From: JASHPR01 sp963778075
Lineage (GTDB): Bacteria > Actinomycetota > Actinomycetes > Streptosporangiales > Streptosporangiaceae
Assembly (NCBI GenBank): GCA_963778075.1
Contig: CAVZTJ010000002.1
Coordinates: 124,001-188,000 of the forward strand
DNA length: 64,000 bases
Direction of reading: 5' to 3'
Shown here: piece by piece, positions 43,059-51,558 of the stretch
How positions within the stretch are numbered: position 1 is the first letter of the stretch
Layout of the letters: every line of letters begins with the position of its first letter
Program-made: the position numbers and the translations under genes
The notes under the pieces: generated by a model
The model's database searches: none
The model's input: only the letters and a program-made list of their open reading frames with translations
What the model was told of the DNA's origin: nothing

Positions 43059-43694
43059 CTATCCCATGCCTGCCGAGCGGGCTTGTATGATCGCTTCGGC
43101 CCGGCTGGCTACCCGCATTTTGGCGAAGATGTTCGAAATATGGTTGCTGACCGTGTTTGGCGCCAGAGCGAGCTGGGTGGCTATCGCGGTGTTGGCCAGG
43201 CCGGCTGCGATCAGGTTGAGTACCTCCCGCTCGCGCGGGGTTAGCTCGGGGAAAGCGGCGTTGCCGGGCCGCGGCGTCGTCAGGTAGGCCAGCGCTCGCC
43301 GGGCAACGCCGGTACCGAAGATGGCCTCACCGGCGGCGACTGAGGCGATGGCGCGGATCATGTCTGCGGGGGCGGCGCCTTTGAGCACGTACCCCCGGGC
43401 ACCGGCGCGCATCGCGGCGAACACGGACTCGTCGTCTTCGAACATGGTGAGCATGAGTACGGCCACATCCGGCGCGACCCGGGCGATCTCGCGTGTCGCG
43501 TCGATCCCGTTCATGCCGGGCATCTGGATGTCCATCACCATCACGTCGGGGTGCAGGGTGACGGCTGCGCGCACCGCCTGGGCCCCGTTGCCGGCGGTGC
43601 CGACCAGCTCATAGCCCTCTACCGCGGACAGCAGGGCGCGCAGCCCTTCCTGCACGACGGTGTGGTCATCAGCAATGACAATGTTCAGTGTCAT
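43059..43694 (-). CDS. NarL/FixJ-family response regulator
   Basis: 211 aa from ATG 43694, overlapping the kinase stop by ATGA. Receiver: LNIVIADDHTVVQEGLRALL, phosphoacceptor in HPDVMVMDIQMPGMNGIDAT, VAVLMLTMFEDDESVFAAMR, GARGYVLKGAAPADMIRAIA. LuxR-type HTH: FPELTPREREVLNLIAAGLA, NTAIATQLALAPNTVSNHIS, NIFAKMRVASRAEAI. Controlled by the kinase encoded upstream. Confidence 0.95.
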   Translation of the reverse strand: MTLNIVIADDHTVVQEGLRALLSAVEGYELVGTAGNGAQAVRAAVTLHPDVMVMDIQMPGMNGIDATREIARVAPDVAVLMLTMFEDDESVFAAMRAGARGYVLKGAAPADMIRAIASVAAGEAIFGTGVARRALAYLTTPRPGNAAFPELTPREREVLNLIAAGLANTAIATQLALAPNTVSNHISNIFAKMRVASRAEAIIQARSAGMG

Positions 43695-45751
43695 GCCTGC
43701 AGGCCTGTCCGGTGCGGCTGCGTCTGGAGGCGCCCGGCCGGGGTCCCTGTGGCCAGCGGCAGGTACACGTCGATCCGGCCGCCGGTGCGGTCGAGCTGGA
43801 TCGCGCACCGTCCGCCCAGCTCCGCGGCGCGTTCCCGGATCGAGGTCAGCCCGATGCCCGGCTGCCATCCGCCATCAACGTTCACCCCGTCATCGTGCAC
43901 CGCGACGTGCAGCTCGCCGTCGCGTACGGCCAGCGTGATGACCGCTGTGCCGGCGCTGGAGTGCCGGGTGACGTTGGTGAGCCCTTCGGTAACGATCCGG
44001 TACGCAGCGACTTCTACCGCGGCGGGCAAGTCGCCCAGCGGTTCAGGGATATCGACGCTGACCATCAGCGGTGAGGCATCGGCGCGGCGGGACAGCACCG
44101 TCGCGTACTCCCGCAGGGCACCTGCCAGGCCCATGCTGTCGAGCGCGGGCGGCCGCAGCTCGTAGACCAGCCGGCGGACGTCCTCCAGCGCGCCGGTGGT
44201 CTGGTCGCGCAGCTCGCCGAGGAGCGTCTCGCTGCGCGCCGGATCAGTGCGTAGCAGGCGCAGCGCCGCCTCGGCGTTGAGTACCACGCCGGTTAGTACC
44301 GGGCCTAGCCCGTCGTGCAGGTCGCGGCGCAGCCGCCGGCGTTCCTCCTCCCGGCCGCTGATCACCCGTTCCCGGGACTGGCCCAGCTCGCCGGCGAGCT
44401 CGCTGGCATGCGCGGCGACCGCGATCGGCGCGGCGAGCAGGCCGAGCAGCCGTTCGTCGGCCGGGTCCAGTCTGGACTCGCCGTGCCGGAGCCCGACGAT
44501 GAGCTCGCCCAGCCGCTCTTCGCCGTGCCGCAGCGGGGTGCTGTGCAGCGCGGCGGGTGCCTGGCCATAGCCGGCGAGCTGGGTACCGCGTGACACGATC
44601 GCGGCCGACGGCAGCCGCATCACCTGGCACAGGGCCTGCAGTACGCCTTCCAGGCCCGATCCGGCCGGCGTGGCGACCTCGCCCAGCCGGGCGCCCACCT
44701 CGGCCATGGCACGTACCGGGTCCTGCCGCGCGCCGTAGATCGCCCGGTCGACCCGGCGCTGCAGCCACACCCGCAGCGGATTGAATGCCACCGCGATCAG
44801 CAGCGTGGCGACCACCGAGGGCCCCAGCGCGACCTGCGCGGTAAACAGCTGGCTCATTGCCCCGACGACCGCCAGGTACGCGCCGACGGCCGCCGCGGTC
44901 AGCAACAGGTAGAGCACCGAGCGGGAGAACACCAGCCGGATGTCCAGCAGCTGATAGCGGAAGATGGCGACCAGGATCGACAGCGGGATCAGCGCGACCG
45001 GGATGATGGTCAGATCGGTATCGGGCAGCAGCGGGTCCAGGCTGAACAGCGCCACCACGAGCAGCAGCGCGAGCATCACCCACAGCATCTGCCGGCGTAC
45101 CAGGTCAGAACCGCGCCGGAACCGCAGCACCACACAGACCACCACACTGACGTAGGTGGCGAGCGTCGCCACCGCGATCAGCGCAGGGAGCCACCTGACC
45201 TGGCCGGCCTGCTGCCCCGACGCCACCAGATATCCGCGTATCCCAACGGACGCGCTCTCCCCGGCCCTTACCCCGAGCGCGAAGGACGCCACTGCGTTTA
45301 CCCAGATAACTCCGAGGAGCCAGCGCCACCGTCCGCTGAGCCAGCCCCCGTCTGGGAACAGCGTCAGGCTCAGCGGGATGAACAAGGTCAGCGCCCAGGT
45401 CCAGCCGCCGTTAGTGATCGTGGCCACTACCCTCCACAGCGGACTGTCCCAGCCGGCGCCGGCGACGCAAGCCAGCAACGGGATGCCGGCACCGGTCGAC
45501 GCGTAGCTGCAGCCGCCGCCCAGCAGCAGCCAGCCGACCCGGTTACCGGGCCGGTACGCCGCGATCGGCCAGCCCGCGAGGGCCAGCGACAACCCGATCG
45601 TCGTGTTGGTGGGCACCAGCAGGCCGTCCAGCTGATGCAGGCTCAGCCCGGACAGTGCGCTGGCCACGATTGCCGTGATCACTTCGGCCAGCGCGAAGCC
45701 GAACAGCACCGTCGCGGCGATCCTCGCCAGCGGACGCCGGGTGCTCGTCAT
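43691..45751 (-). CDS. NarL-type sensor histidine kinase with multi-helix membrane domain
   Basis: 686 aa from ATG 45751. About ten membrane helices fill residues 1-330 (FGFALAEVITAIVASALSGL, LVPTNTTIGLSLALAGWPIA, MLWVMLALLLVVALFSLDPL, SVLYLLLTAAAVGAYLAVVG). A GAF-like stretch follows (GLEGVLQALCQVMRLPSAAI), then HisKA_3 with EEERRRLRRDLHDGLGPVLT (His phosphoacceptor) and HATPase with AYRIVTEGLTNVTRHSSAGT and HDDGVNVDGGWQPGIGLTSI. The membrane sensor resembles kinases that monitor membrane or small hydrophobic signals. Divergent from the membrane protein gene at 45916, a likely target. Confidence 0.93.
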   Translation of the reverse strand: MTSTRRPLARIAATVLFGFALAEVITAIVASALSGLSLHQLDGLLVPTNTTIGLSLALAGWPIAAYRPGNRVGWLLLGGGCSYASTGAGIPLLACVAGAGWDSPLWRVVATITNGGWTWALTLFIPLSLTLFPDGGWLSGRWRWLLGVIWVNAVASFALGVRAGESASVGIRGYLVASGQQAGQVRWLPALIAVATLATYVSVVVCVVLRFRRGSDLVRRQMLWVMLALLLVVALFSLDPLLPDTDLTIIPVALIPLSILVAIFRYQLLDIRLVFSRSVLYLLLTAAAVGAYLAVVGAMSQLFTAQVALGPSVVATLLIAVAFNPLRVWLQRRVDRAIYGARQDPVRAMAEVGARLGEVATPAGSGLEGVLQALCQVMRLPSAAIVSRGTQLAGYGQAPAALHSTPLRHGEERLGELIVGLRHGESRLDPADERLLGLLAAPIAVAAHASELAGELGQSRERVISGREEERRRLRRDLHDGLGPVLTGVVLNAEAALRLLRTDPARSETLLGELRDQTTGALEDVRRLVYELRPPALDSMGLAGALREYATVLSRRADASPLMVSVDIPEPLGDLPAAVEVAAYRIVTEGLTNVTRHSSAGTAVITLAVRDGELHVAVHDDGVNVDGGWQPGIGLTSIRERAAELGGRCAIQLDRTGGRIDVYLPLATGTPAGRLQTQPHRTGLQA

Positions 45752-45915
45752 GCTCCCATGATGGGCGCCGCTGCCCCCAGATGGGTAGTGGCACGCCCCC
45801 AGGCCCGGCCGGAAAATTCCCGGTCACCTGGGTGTTCACCACCTGCCGTGCCGAACACTTCCGCGGCCAGGCTGGACATCGGCCGCTTCCTCACGCCAAT
45901 GCCAAGGAGCCGAAC

Positions 45916-46647
45916 ATGCCCATCTCTGAGATCTCCGCCACCGGCACCGCTGCCGCCGTGGCCAGGCCCGCGCGGGACACGCGGAGCTACTGGCGGGTGC
46001 TACTCGCCATCGTGGCGCCGCTGCCCCTGCTCGGCCTGGGCGCAAGCTACGTGATCAGCCAAATCCCCTCCGACGGCCCGTTCAAGAGCCTGGCCGCCGC
46101 TGCCGCCGCCCACCACCAGTCCACCGTCGTTGCCGCAGCACTCGGGCTGTTCTTCCTGATTGGCATCATCCCGGCCACCATCGCCCTGGCCTGGTGCACC
46201 CGGCGTCACGCACCCACGCTGACAGCCTTCGGGGCGTCCATCTCGATGCTGGGCTTCGTGGCCGCGCTGCCGCTGCTGCCCAACGACAACGGCCTGGCCC
46301 TGGTGACCGCGGACAAGCACCTGAACGTCAGCACGATCGCCGCCCTGGACAAGGCGCTGTGGGCACAGCCAGTCAACCAGGTCGCCTCGATCCTTTTCCT
46401 GGCCGGCATCGTCATCGGCCTGCCGCTGCTCGGGATCGCGCTGTGGCGCAGCCGGATCGCGCCGGCGTGGATGGCCGCATGCCTGATAGCCGGCGGCTTC
46501 ACCCACCCGTTCATTCCCAGCCACATCGCTCAGGGCATCGGGCTATGGCTCGCCGCCATTGGCTTCATCGCGGCCACCAGAGCGCTGCTGCGCATGTCCA
46601 ACGACGAGTTCGACCTGCCGCCGGCCCAGCGGATGAAGACGGCATGA
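45916..46647 (+). CDS. Seven-helix-type integral membrane protein
   Basis: 243 aa from ATG 45916 (AAGGAG five bases before). Hydrophobic segments: VLLAIVAPLPLLGLGASYVI, STVVAAALGLFFLIGIIPAT, FGASISMLGFVAALPLLPND, VASILFLAGIVIGLPLLGIA, WMAACLIAGGFTHPFIPSHI and GIGLWLAAIGFIAATRALLR. No catalytic motif noticed; unknown family. Placed back to back with the two-component genes, 160 bases apart, so probably regulated by them. Confidence 0.75.
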   Translation: MPISEISATGTAAAVARPARDTRSYWRVLLAIVAPLPLLGLGASYVISQIPSDGPFKSLAAAAAAHHQSTVVAAALGLFFLIGIIPATIALAWCTRRHAPTLTAFGASISMLGFVAALPLLPNDNGLALVTADKHLNVSTIAALDKALWAQPVNQVASILFLAGIVIGLPLLGIALWRSRIAPAWMAACLIAGGFTHPFIPSHIAQGIGLWLAAIGFIAATRALLRMSNDEFDLPPAQRMKTA

Positions 46648-46987
46648 CCCCCAGGACCGGCCTTCAACACCGCTACCAGCCAGATCAGCTCACCAAGATG
46701 ACCCCTGATTCCGCCGCTCCTGGCCAGTACGCACACCGTGGAACAGATCGCTATCGGAAGGGCCAGGCCATGAGACGAGAACCCGGCATCCACGGACTGA
46801 GGAGCCAGGTGCGGACCGGTGACCGGCTCCAGAAGCTTCGCCGCCACGCCGGCTCCCTGAGCGACGAGTTTTCCCGGAGACCACGGCTGACGGTGGAGCC
46901 CGTCGATGCCCGGTGCCGCCGTGGCCGGACCGCCCCGGCGGGCCGGAAGCAACCTGAACCGATCCCAGCCTGTGGCGGAGGGAACCC
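46648..46987. other. Gap without supported gene
   Basis: Nothing recognisable on either strand; frames here lack starts with ribosome binding sites. GGAGGGAA just before 46988 is the next gene's site. Confidence 0.35.
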
Positions 46988-47710
46988 ATGAGCCGCATCC
47001 CGCGGATCCGCCGCTGGCTCAGCGTGCCCGCCGGGCTGGCCCAGAACTGCTGGCAACCCTGGCCGCCCCCCTCATCCGCTAGCTGGGCCGAGGGCAGCCC
47101 GAGCGCGGACATGTGCTCTGCAGCGGGCGGGCTATCGTTCCGGCGGATCGTTGACATCCCGTTCGACGCCTGCCTGGCCGCCCTTGAAAGCTGGCAGCGC
47201 ACCGGGCAGGACAGCGAACTGCACCTCGGCCAGAGCCTCTTGCGCGGGCCGATCGAGCGCGATCGCGACTCGGGTGCATGCCGGATCCAGGTCCGCCTGG
47301 CCCGCGGGCCGCTGCGCCCGCCGCTGCTCATGAGGCTAGACATAGACCGCTGGTCCGCCTCACGCACCGCCCTCGAACTTATCCCGTGTAAGCGCGCCCG
47401 GCCCACCGCAGGCTACTTCCGCGCCGGCCACCGCCTGCTGGACTCCTTGACCCACGCACTGCCGGTATGTGCCCGGAATGCGCCAAGGACCACGTCAGCG
47501 AGGCCGCGCCCAGCCGACGTCCCGCAGCAGCCGCAGGCCGCCGGGAGCACTAGCGCCCGGCTCACCGCAGGCGCTGCCAACCCGGCAGCACAAGCCGCTC
47601 CCAGCCGGCCGCAGATGCAGTCAGGAACCCTCGCCGACTCATTCCCCAGCCGCGTGTGGGCCGCATCATCCATTCGCGAACAAAGTGAGCGTTCGCCGCG
47701 TCGCGGCTGA
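46988..47710 (+). CDS. Conserved hypothetical protein
   Basis: 240 aa from ATG 46988 (GGAGGGAA upstream). The middle is well structured: GGLSFRRIVDIPFDACLAAL, ESWQRTGQDSELHLGQSLLR, GPIERDRDSGACRIQVRLAR, SRTALELIPCKRARPTAGYF, RAGHRLLDSLTHAL, a beta-rich alternation that could be an SRPBCC-like fold. The C-terminal 70 residues are low-complexity Pro/Ala/Arg and may be spurious read-through. Similar proteins exist, to my recollection, in actinobacterial stress regions without assigned function. Confidence 0.55.
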   Translation: MSRIPRIRRWLSVPAGLAQNCWQPWPPPSSASWAEGSPSADMCSAAGGLSFRRIVDIPFDACLAALESWQRTGQDSELHLGQSLLRGPIERDRDSGACRIQVRLARGPLRPPLLMRLDIDRWSASRTALELIPCKRARPTAGYFRAGHRLLDSLTHALPVCARNAPRTTSARPRPADVPQQPQAAGSTSARLTAGAANPAAQAAPSRPQMQSGTLADSFPSRVWAASSIREQSERSPRRG

Positions 47711-47823
47711 ACGAGGAGCCTCATCAACTGAGCCTGCGAAAGGCTCTGCGAGGCGAAACGGATCGAGAGGATCAGCGCAATGCCATTCACAGTCTCCTAC
47801 AACGGCAACGGCAGCGACAACAG

Positions 47824-48255
47824 ATGAGTAACCATCCCAACTTCGATCGCACCCAGGCCGTACTCGATGCGGTCCGGCAAGGTGACTACGCACCCGCTTT
47901 CGATATCTACGCCGACGATATCGCGTACGAAAATGGCCCTGGCGCCGGACCCTGGCGCCGCGCCCGCGGCAAGGACGACCTGGCGCTCATGCTCACGGAG
48001 TTCGCGGCGTCCCTCGGAGGCACCTTTCACCAAGACGGCCGTTGCGTCTACGCCGATGACCGCACGGCTATCTGCCTGATCCGTGAGACCGGAACAGCGC
48101 CCGGTGGCGACCGGTTCGACAACCTCGCGGTATGCACCTTCCGTCTTCGCCCGGACCGGAAGGTGGACCGGGTCTGGACCGTTGACCTCGACGCCGAGCA
48201 CTGTGAAGCCTTCTGGCAGAAAAACCCTGGCATACCCTCAAAAGACTTTTCCTAG
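47824..48255 (+). CDS. SnoaL/NTF2-like protein
   Basis: 143 aa from ATG 47824. A cone-shaped alpha+beta fold is suggested by TQAVLDAVRQGDYAPAFDIY, ADDIAYENGPGAGPWRRARG, DDLALMLTEFAASLGGTFHQ, YADDRTAICLIRETGT and VCTFRLRPDRKVDRVWTVDL, the usual order of helices and strands in SnoaL-like polyketide cyclase/ketosteroid isomerase-fold proteins. Catalytic residues cannot be assigned. Stands alone before the intron fragment. Confidence 0.75.
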   Translation: MSNHPNFDRTQAVLDAVRQGDYAPAFDIYADDIAYENGPGAGPWRRARGKDDLALMLTEFAASLGGTFHQDGRCVYADDRTAICLIRETGTAPGGDRFDNLAVCTFRLRPDRKVDRVWTVDLDAEHCEAFWQKNPGIPSKDFS

Positions 48256-48295
48256 TACGGCAGCAGGTGCGCCCAGAGATCATGGAGGTGATTGT

Positions 48296-48840
48296 CCAGC
48301 GATCATGACCTGATCAGAAGCTCGTCGTCGCCTGCCGGTGAAAGTCCGGTCCGGGTAATCGCCAGGGAACCCGGTAGCAGGCTGGCGGCTTGGTCTGGAA
48401 ACGGGCCGGGTCGGAGCCCAGCGTCGAAAGCCCTGCTAGGCGAAGCAACTGAGCGGTCCGTAGCGGAAGCGAAGCCTGCCGCGTCGTTAGACACCGAGAG
48501 AGAGCCGAGCCCGGGCTGCTCACGGCGAAGGCCATGGAAGCGGTGAAGATCCTGGAGTGCAGCCGCGAGGAACTCTCCGGCGTAAGAGGGCACGGAACGT
48601 TCAGATGGTGACGGCGGGAACTGGGGAGACCCTCCCCGGCCGAAGCGTGCTGCGGTCTGGCGCGGACAGCGTCGCCCTACAACCGGTGTGGAGCCGGGAA
48701 GTGGGCGGCGGCCGGGAGGGAGTCCGAGGCGGCCGTAGTACTGATCGAGCCGCAGGACAGCACAACCTGCGGGTAGGGAAGGGCCGCTGCTTCGTTCGCG
48801 CGCAAGCTGGGAGCTGCTGACTGGTGAGTGCCGGTGTTAG
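48296..48840 (+). ncRNA. Group II intron 5' region, without reverse transcriptase ORF
   Basis: Contains the hallmarks of the 5' domains of a bacterial group II intron: ggtgaaagtccggtccggg, agggaacccggtagcaggc, cggtccgtagcggaagcgaa, ggcgaaggccatggaagcgg, gaggaactctccggcgtaag and gatggtgacggcgggaactg, ending in gggaagggccgctgcttcg. In complete elements this leader runs into domain IV with an intron-encoded reverse transcriptase/maturase; here the sequence passes into unrelated DNA and no RT frame or domain V hairpin is visible. So a truncated, non-splicing remnant. Exact ends are uncertain. Confidence 0.6.
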
Positions 48841-48948
48841 GGCCAGTGAGGCTCCGCCTCTGACCGCCTAGCTGTCTGGTTGCTGCTGGTCAGGCCGCGC
48901 TTCTTGGTTCATCCTCGCGTGCATAGGGGGTGATTGCGGAGGGGCGCC

Positions 48949-49908
48949 ATGAGTGCACGCGTGGTGACGGTGAATGAGGTTCTCGACGGGCACGTCGCGC
49001 TGGACATCGAGTGCCTGGACCGGGTCTACCTGAACGCCTACGTGCCGATCCTGCAATCGAGCGGGCAGGTGGTCGCGTTCATGACTCAGTACCTGGACCT
49101 GCCGATCCCGTCCCCGGCGGTGTTCGACAAGATCGGGCAGCGGTTCCGCCGGTCGGTGGCCTCCTTCGCCGAGGCCAACGGCATCCCGTGGGTCAAGTTC
49201 GCCAAAGACGACCGCAAGGCCGATGTGATGGCCCCGTACTTACGGCAGGCGGCGCGAGATGGCCGTTCGCGGGTGGTGGCGATCGGGGTGGCGCAGGAGT
49301 TCCAGCGGGTGTGGACCGCTTACCAGCGTGACACCAAGACCGCGGCGCCGCAGTACACCTTCACCAAGGCTGACCGGCGGGTGACCTGCTACTACTTCTA
49401 CCTGTGGGACGCTGATTTCGGCCCGGCGTTCATCAAGGTCTGCGCCTATTTTCCCTATCCGGCCAAGATCTGGGTCAACGGCCACGAGTGGGCCAAGCGG
49501 CAGGCCGTCAAGGCCGGGATCGCCTTCACCGAGCTGTCCAACGGGTTCGCTTCCTGTGCTGACCCAGCCGCCTTGCAGGAGATCTGCAACCGGCTGCAGC
49601 CGGGCACCATCGAGGTGTTCGCGCAGCGGTGGCTGCACCGTCTGCCGATGCCGTTCACCCGCGCCGATCAGCGGGCCGGGTACTGGTGGGAGATCTCGAT
49701 GCGCCAGGTCGAGGTGTCGCGCACCCTGGTGTTCGACGCGCCCCGCCGGGCCCGGGCGTTCTTCGAGGCGCTGATCGCTGACAACCTCGACATCGGCCGC
49801 CCGGCCAGCGTCGAGCTCCCCCCGGCGGCCACGGCGCGCGTCCTGATCAGCGCACACGCTCCGGCCACGGCGTCGAGCAGCACCTCGCGCGAAGGGAAGT
49901 GGGCATAG
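48949..49908 (+). CDS. Conserved actinobacterial protein, C-terminally truncated
   Basis: 319 aa from ATG 48949 (GGAGGGG upstream). Well-conserved-looking core: VVTVNEVLDGHVALDIECLD, RVYLNAYVPILQSSGQVVAF, KIGQRFRRSVASFAEANGIP, RRVTCYYFYLWDADFGPAFI, KVCAYFPYPAKIWVNGHEWA, GIAFTELSNGFASCADPAAL. I recall such proteins as longer (around 500 aa) and of unknown function. Here the last residues (ATASSSTSREGKWA) come from the reverse strand of a TetR scrap at the border of the 980-bp duplication, so the native C-terminus has been cut off near 49865. No catalytic motif recognised. Confidence 0.7.
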   Translation: MSARVVTVNEVLDGHVALDIECLDRVYLNAYVPILQSSGQVVAFMTQYLDLPIPSPAVFDKIGQRFRRSVASFAEANGIPWVKFAKDDRKADVMAPYLRQAARDGRSRVVAIGVAQEFQRVWTAYQRDTKTAAPQYTFTKADRRVTCYYFYLWDADFGPAFIKVCAYFPYPAKIWVNGHEWAKRQAVKAGIAFTELSNGFASCADPAALQEICNRLQPGTIEVFAQRWLHRLPMPFTRADQRAGYWWEISMRQVEVSRTLVFDAPRRARAFFEALIADNLDIGRPASVELPPAATARVLISAHAPATASSSTSREGKWA

Positions 49909-49965
49909 ACCGTCTGCCGACTGAGCCCGGCAGCCCGGGCGATGTCCTCGACGTGGCTGTTCAGG
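49866..49965 (-). pseudogene. TetR-family HTH scrap (copy B)
   Basis: Minus strand: HVEDIARAAGLSRQTVYAHF, PSREVLLDAVAGACALIRTR. The recognition helix (LSRQTVYAHFPSREVLL) is typical TetR. No start codon region and no ligand domain. It interrupts the 3' end of the plus-strand gene at 48949. Confidence 0.75.
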
Positions 49966-50274
49966 TCCGGCCGGGGATGGCAGTCAGTCTCCTCGGCCCG
50001 CCTTCTCTGGCCAGCGAAGACGCCTGTACTGCCGGCACCGTGTCATTGCCCGCGCACGCACTTCTGTCTTTTATGGCCGCCGGAGTGCTCGTACCGCGCG
50101 CGGGCGTCATGGCTGGCCGGGCGTGCCCGGCGTCGCCGGTCGGCAGGGTCGCAGCTGGCTGGCGGTTGCTTGGCGGCCAGCGTGGCCGGGTCTATGCTCA
50201 TGGTCAGGTGAGCCGGGAAGTCTGGTCGGCACGAAGTTGACAACCCTGCCGGATTCGTGGACCAGGAGTACCCG

Positions 50275-50669
50275 ATGACCGTCGAGAACGTAAGCGCAGA
50301 CACTTCAGTTGTCACGAGCACGCCGGCTGCGGGAGCCGGGCGGCGCTGCCTGCCCCGCCGAGCTGGCCGTGGCGGCGGGGCGCACTGATCCTGGCCGGTG
50401 CCGCGCAGCTGATTACCATCTCGGCGCTGAATAGCGCCGATCCTCTGGCCGTGACGTGGCCGGCGCTGCTGCTGGCCATCGCGCCCGCGCCGCTGGCCGC
50501 GGCGGCGGCGTTCGCTCCGGCTCCGGTGAACCGGCTGGCGGCGGCCGCCGGGGTGGTGGTCCTGATCGCGGGTATCGCGGGCGGGATTTTGCATACTGGG
50601 CTGTTTTTTGTCCCGGCGCTGGTGGTGCTGTCTGCCGGCGCGGTCAAGTTGTGGCGCGAGCAGTCCTGA
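50275..50669 (+). pseudogene. Small membrane protein (copy B), frameshifted
   Basis: ATG 50275 (CCAGGAG before) starts TVENVSADTSVVTSTPAA as in copy A, then an indel at about 50330 leads to an early stop at 50386. The remaining frame is intact: GALILAGAAQLITISALNSA, LLLAIAPAPLAAAAAFAPAP, GVVVLIAGIAGGILHTGLFF, VPALVVLSAGAVKLWREQS. This copy preserves the last membrane span that copy A has lost, so the two copies have complementary lesions. Confidence 0.75.
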
Positions 50670-50685
50670 GCCGGGGGCGCTGGCA

Positions 50686-51441
50686 ATGTTTGACCGTTAC
50701 CTGACCAGGGACCGCGCGGCACTGGCGGCTGCACTAGTGGCGCCGCTGGCAGCGGCGGGGATCCTGCTGCCGTTCCGGGCGAGCTGGGCGGACACGAACG
50801 TGGCGCTGCTGCTGGTCGTGGTGGTGGTCGCGGTCGCCGCTGCCGGGAGCAGGCTGGCGGGCGCGGTTGCGGCGTTGGGGGCGGCTGCCTGGTTCGATTT
50901 CTTCTTCACGCTGCCGTATTACCGGTTCACGATCCGCGGTTCAGCGGATGTCACGACCGCGGTCTTGCTGCTGGTGGTCGGGGTGGCGGTGTCGCAGCTG
51001 GCGGCCCGGGCACGGCGGCTGAAGGTGATCGCGATCACCGACGCGGGTTATCTCGCTCAGATCCACCAGACCGGGGTGCTGGCGCAGTCGGCCAGGTCTG
51101 CTGATGTGGTGGTCGATTATGTCCGGGAGCAGCTGATCAGCCTGCTCGGCTTGCAGGCATGCCGCTTTGAGTACGGGTCGCTGCTCGGCCATCCGCCGAG
51201 GCTGGAACCGGACGGCACCGTGATGGCCGGTCACGCCCGCTGGGACGTGGAGCGCTCAGGCCTGCCGGGCGGCGAGGTCGAGCTGCGCGCGTTCGGCAAC
51301 GGCCACTACTTCGGGCGGTTCATGATGAAGTCGGCACCGGGTTCGAGGCCGTCGCTGCAGGCCCGCGTGGTCGCTGTCACGCTGGCGGATCAGACCGGGC
51401 GGGCGCTGGCCGCCGGTGCGGCACGGCCCGCGCGGAAATGA
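50686..51441 (+). CDS. DUF4118 (KdpD-type membrane sensor) protein without kinase domain
   Basis: 251 aa from ATG 50686. Four helices of DUF4118: AALAAALVAPLAAAGILLPF, DTNVALLLVVVVVAVAAAGS, AGAVAALGAAAWFDFFFTLP (with the conserved FDFFFTxPYY) and DVTTAVLLLVVGVAVSQLAA. Residues 110-240 form a GAF-like cytoplasmic module (GYLAQIHQTGVLAQSARSAD, LISLLGLQACRFEYGSLLG). There is no HisKA or HATPase domain, so it is a sensor without own kinase, probably a stand-alone or partner protein. Common in actinobacterial stress loci next to CaCA exchangers. Confidence 0.85.
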   Translation: MFDRYLTRDRAALAAALVAPLAAAGILLPFRASWADTNVALLLVVVVVAVAAAGSRLAGAVAALGAAAWFDFFFTLPYYRFTIRGSADVTTAVLLLVVGVAVSQLAARARRLKVIAITDAGYLAQIHQTGVLAQSARSADVVVDYVREQLISLLGLQACRFEYGSLLGHPPRLEPDGTVMAGHARWDVERSGLPGGEVELRAFGNGHYFGRFMMKSAPGSRPSLQARVVAVTLADQTGRALAAGAARPARK

Positions 51442-51558
51442 ATCCGGCCAGGCGGCTCACCATGATGTCGGCCGGGGCCGCCTGGGCGCTGGTGCCACGG
51501 CAGGACTGGCGGGGCGAGGCCGTGCCGTGTGCCCGGGCGCGTCGTTAGGATTGGGCGG

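Larger units (their letters stand above)
49865..50840 (+). repeat. 980-bp direct duplication, copy B
   Basis: Counterpart of 13271-14250, same orientation, 36.6 kb apart. Here the TetR scrap and DUF4118 5' end are better preserved, but the small membrane protein gene is frameshifted. Recombination between the copies would delete the intervening 36.6 kb. Confidence 0.9.

Noticed and set aside
49240..49857. Minus-strand frame opposite the conserved gene at 48949
   Set aside because: Antisense shadow; the plus strand has coherent protein motifs and a good ribosome binding site.
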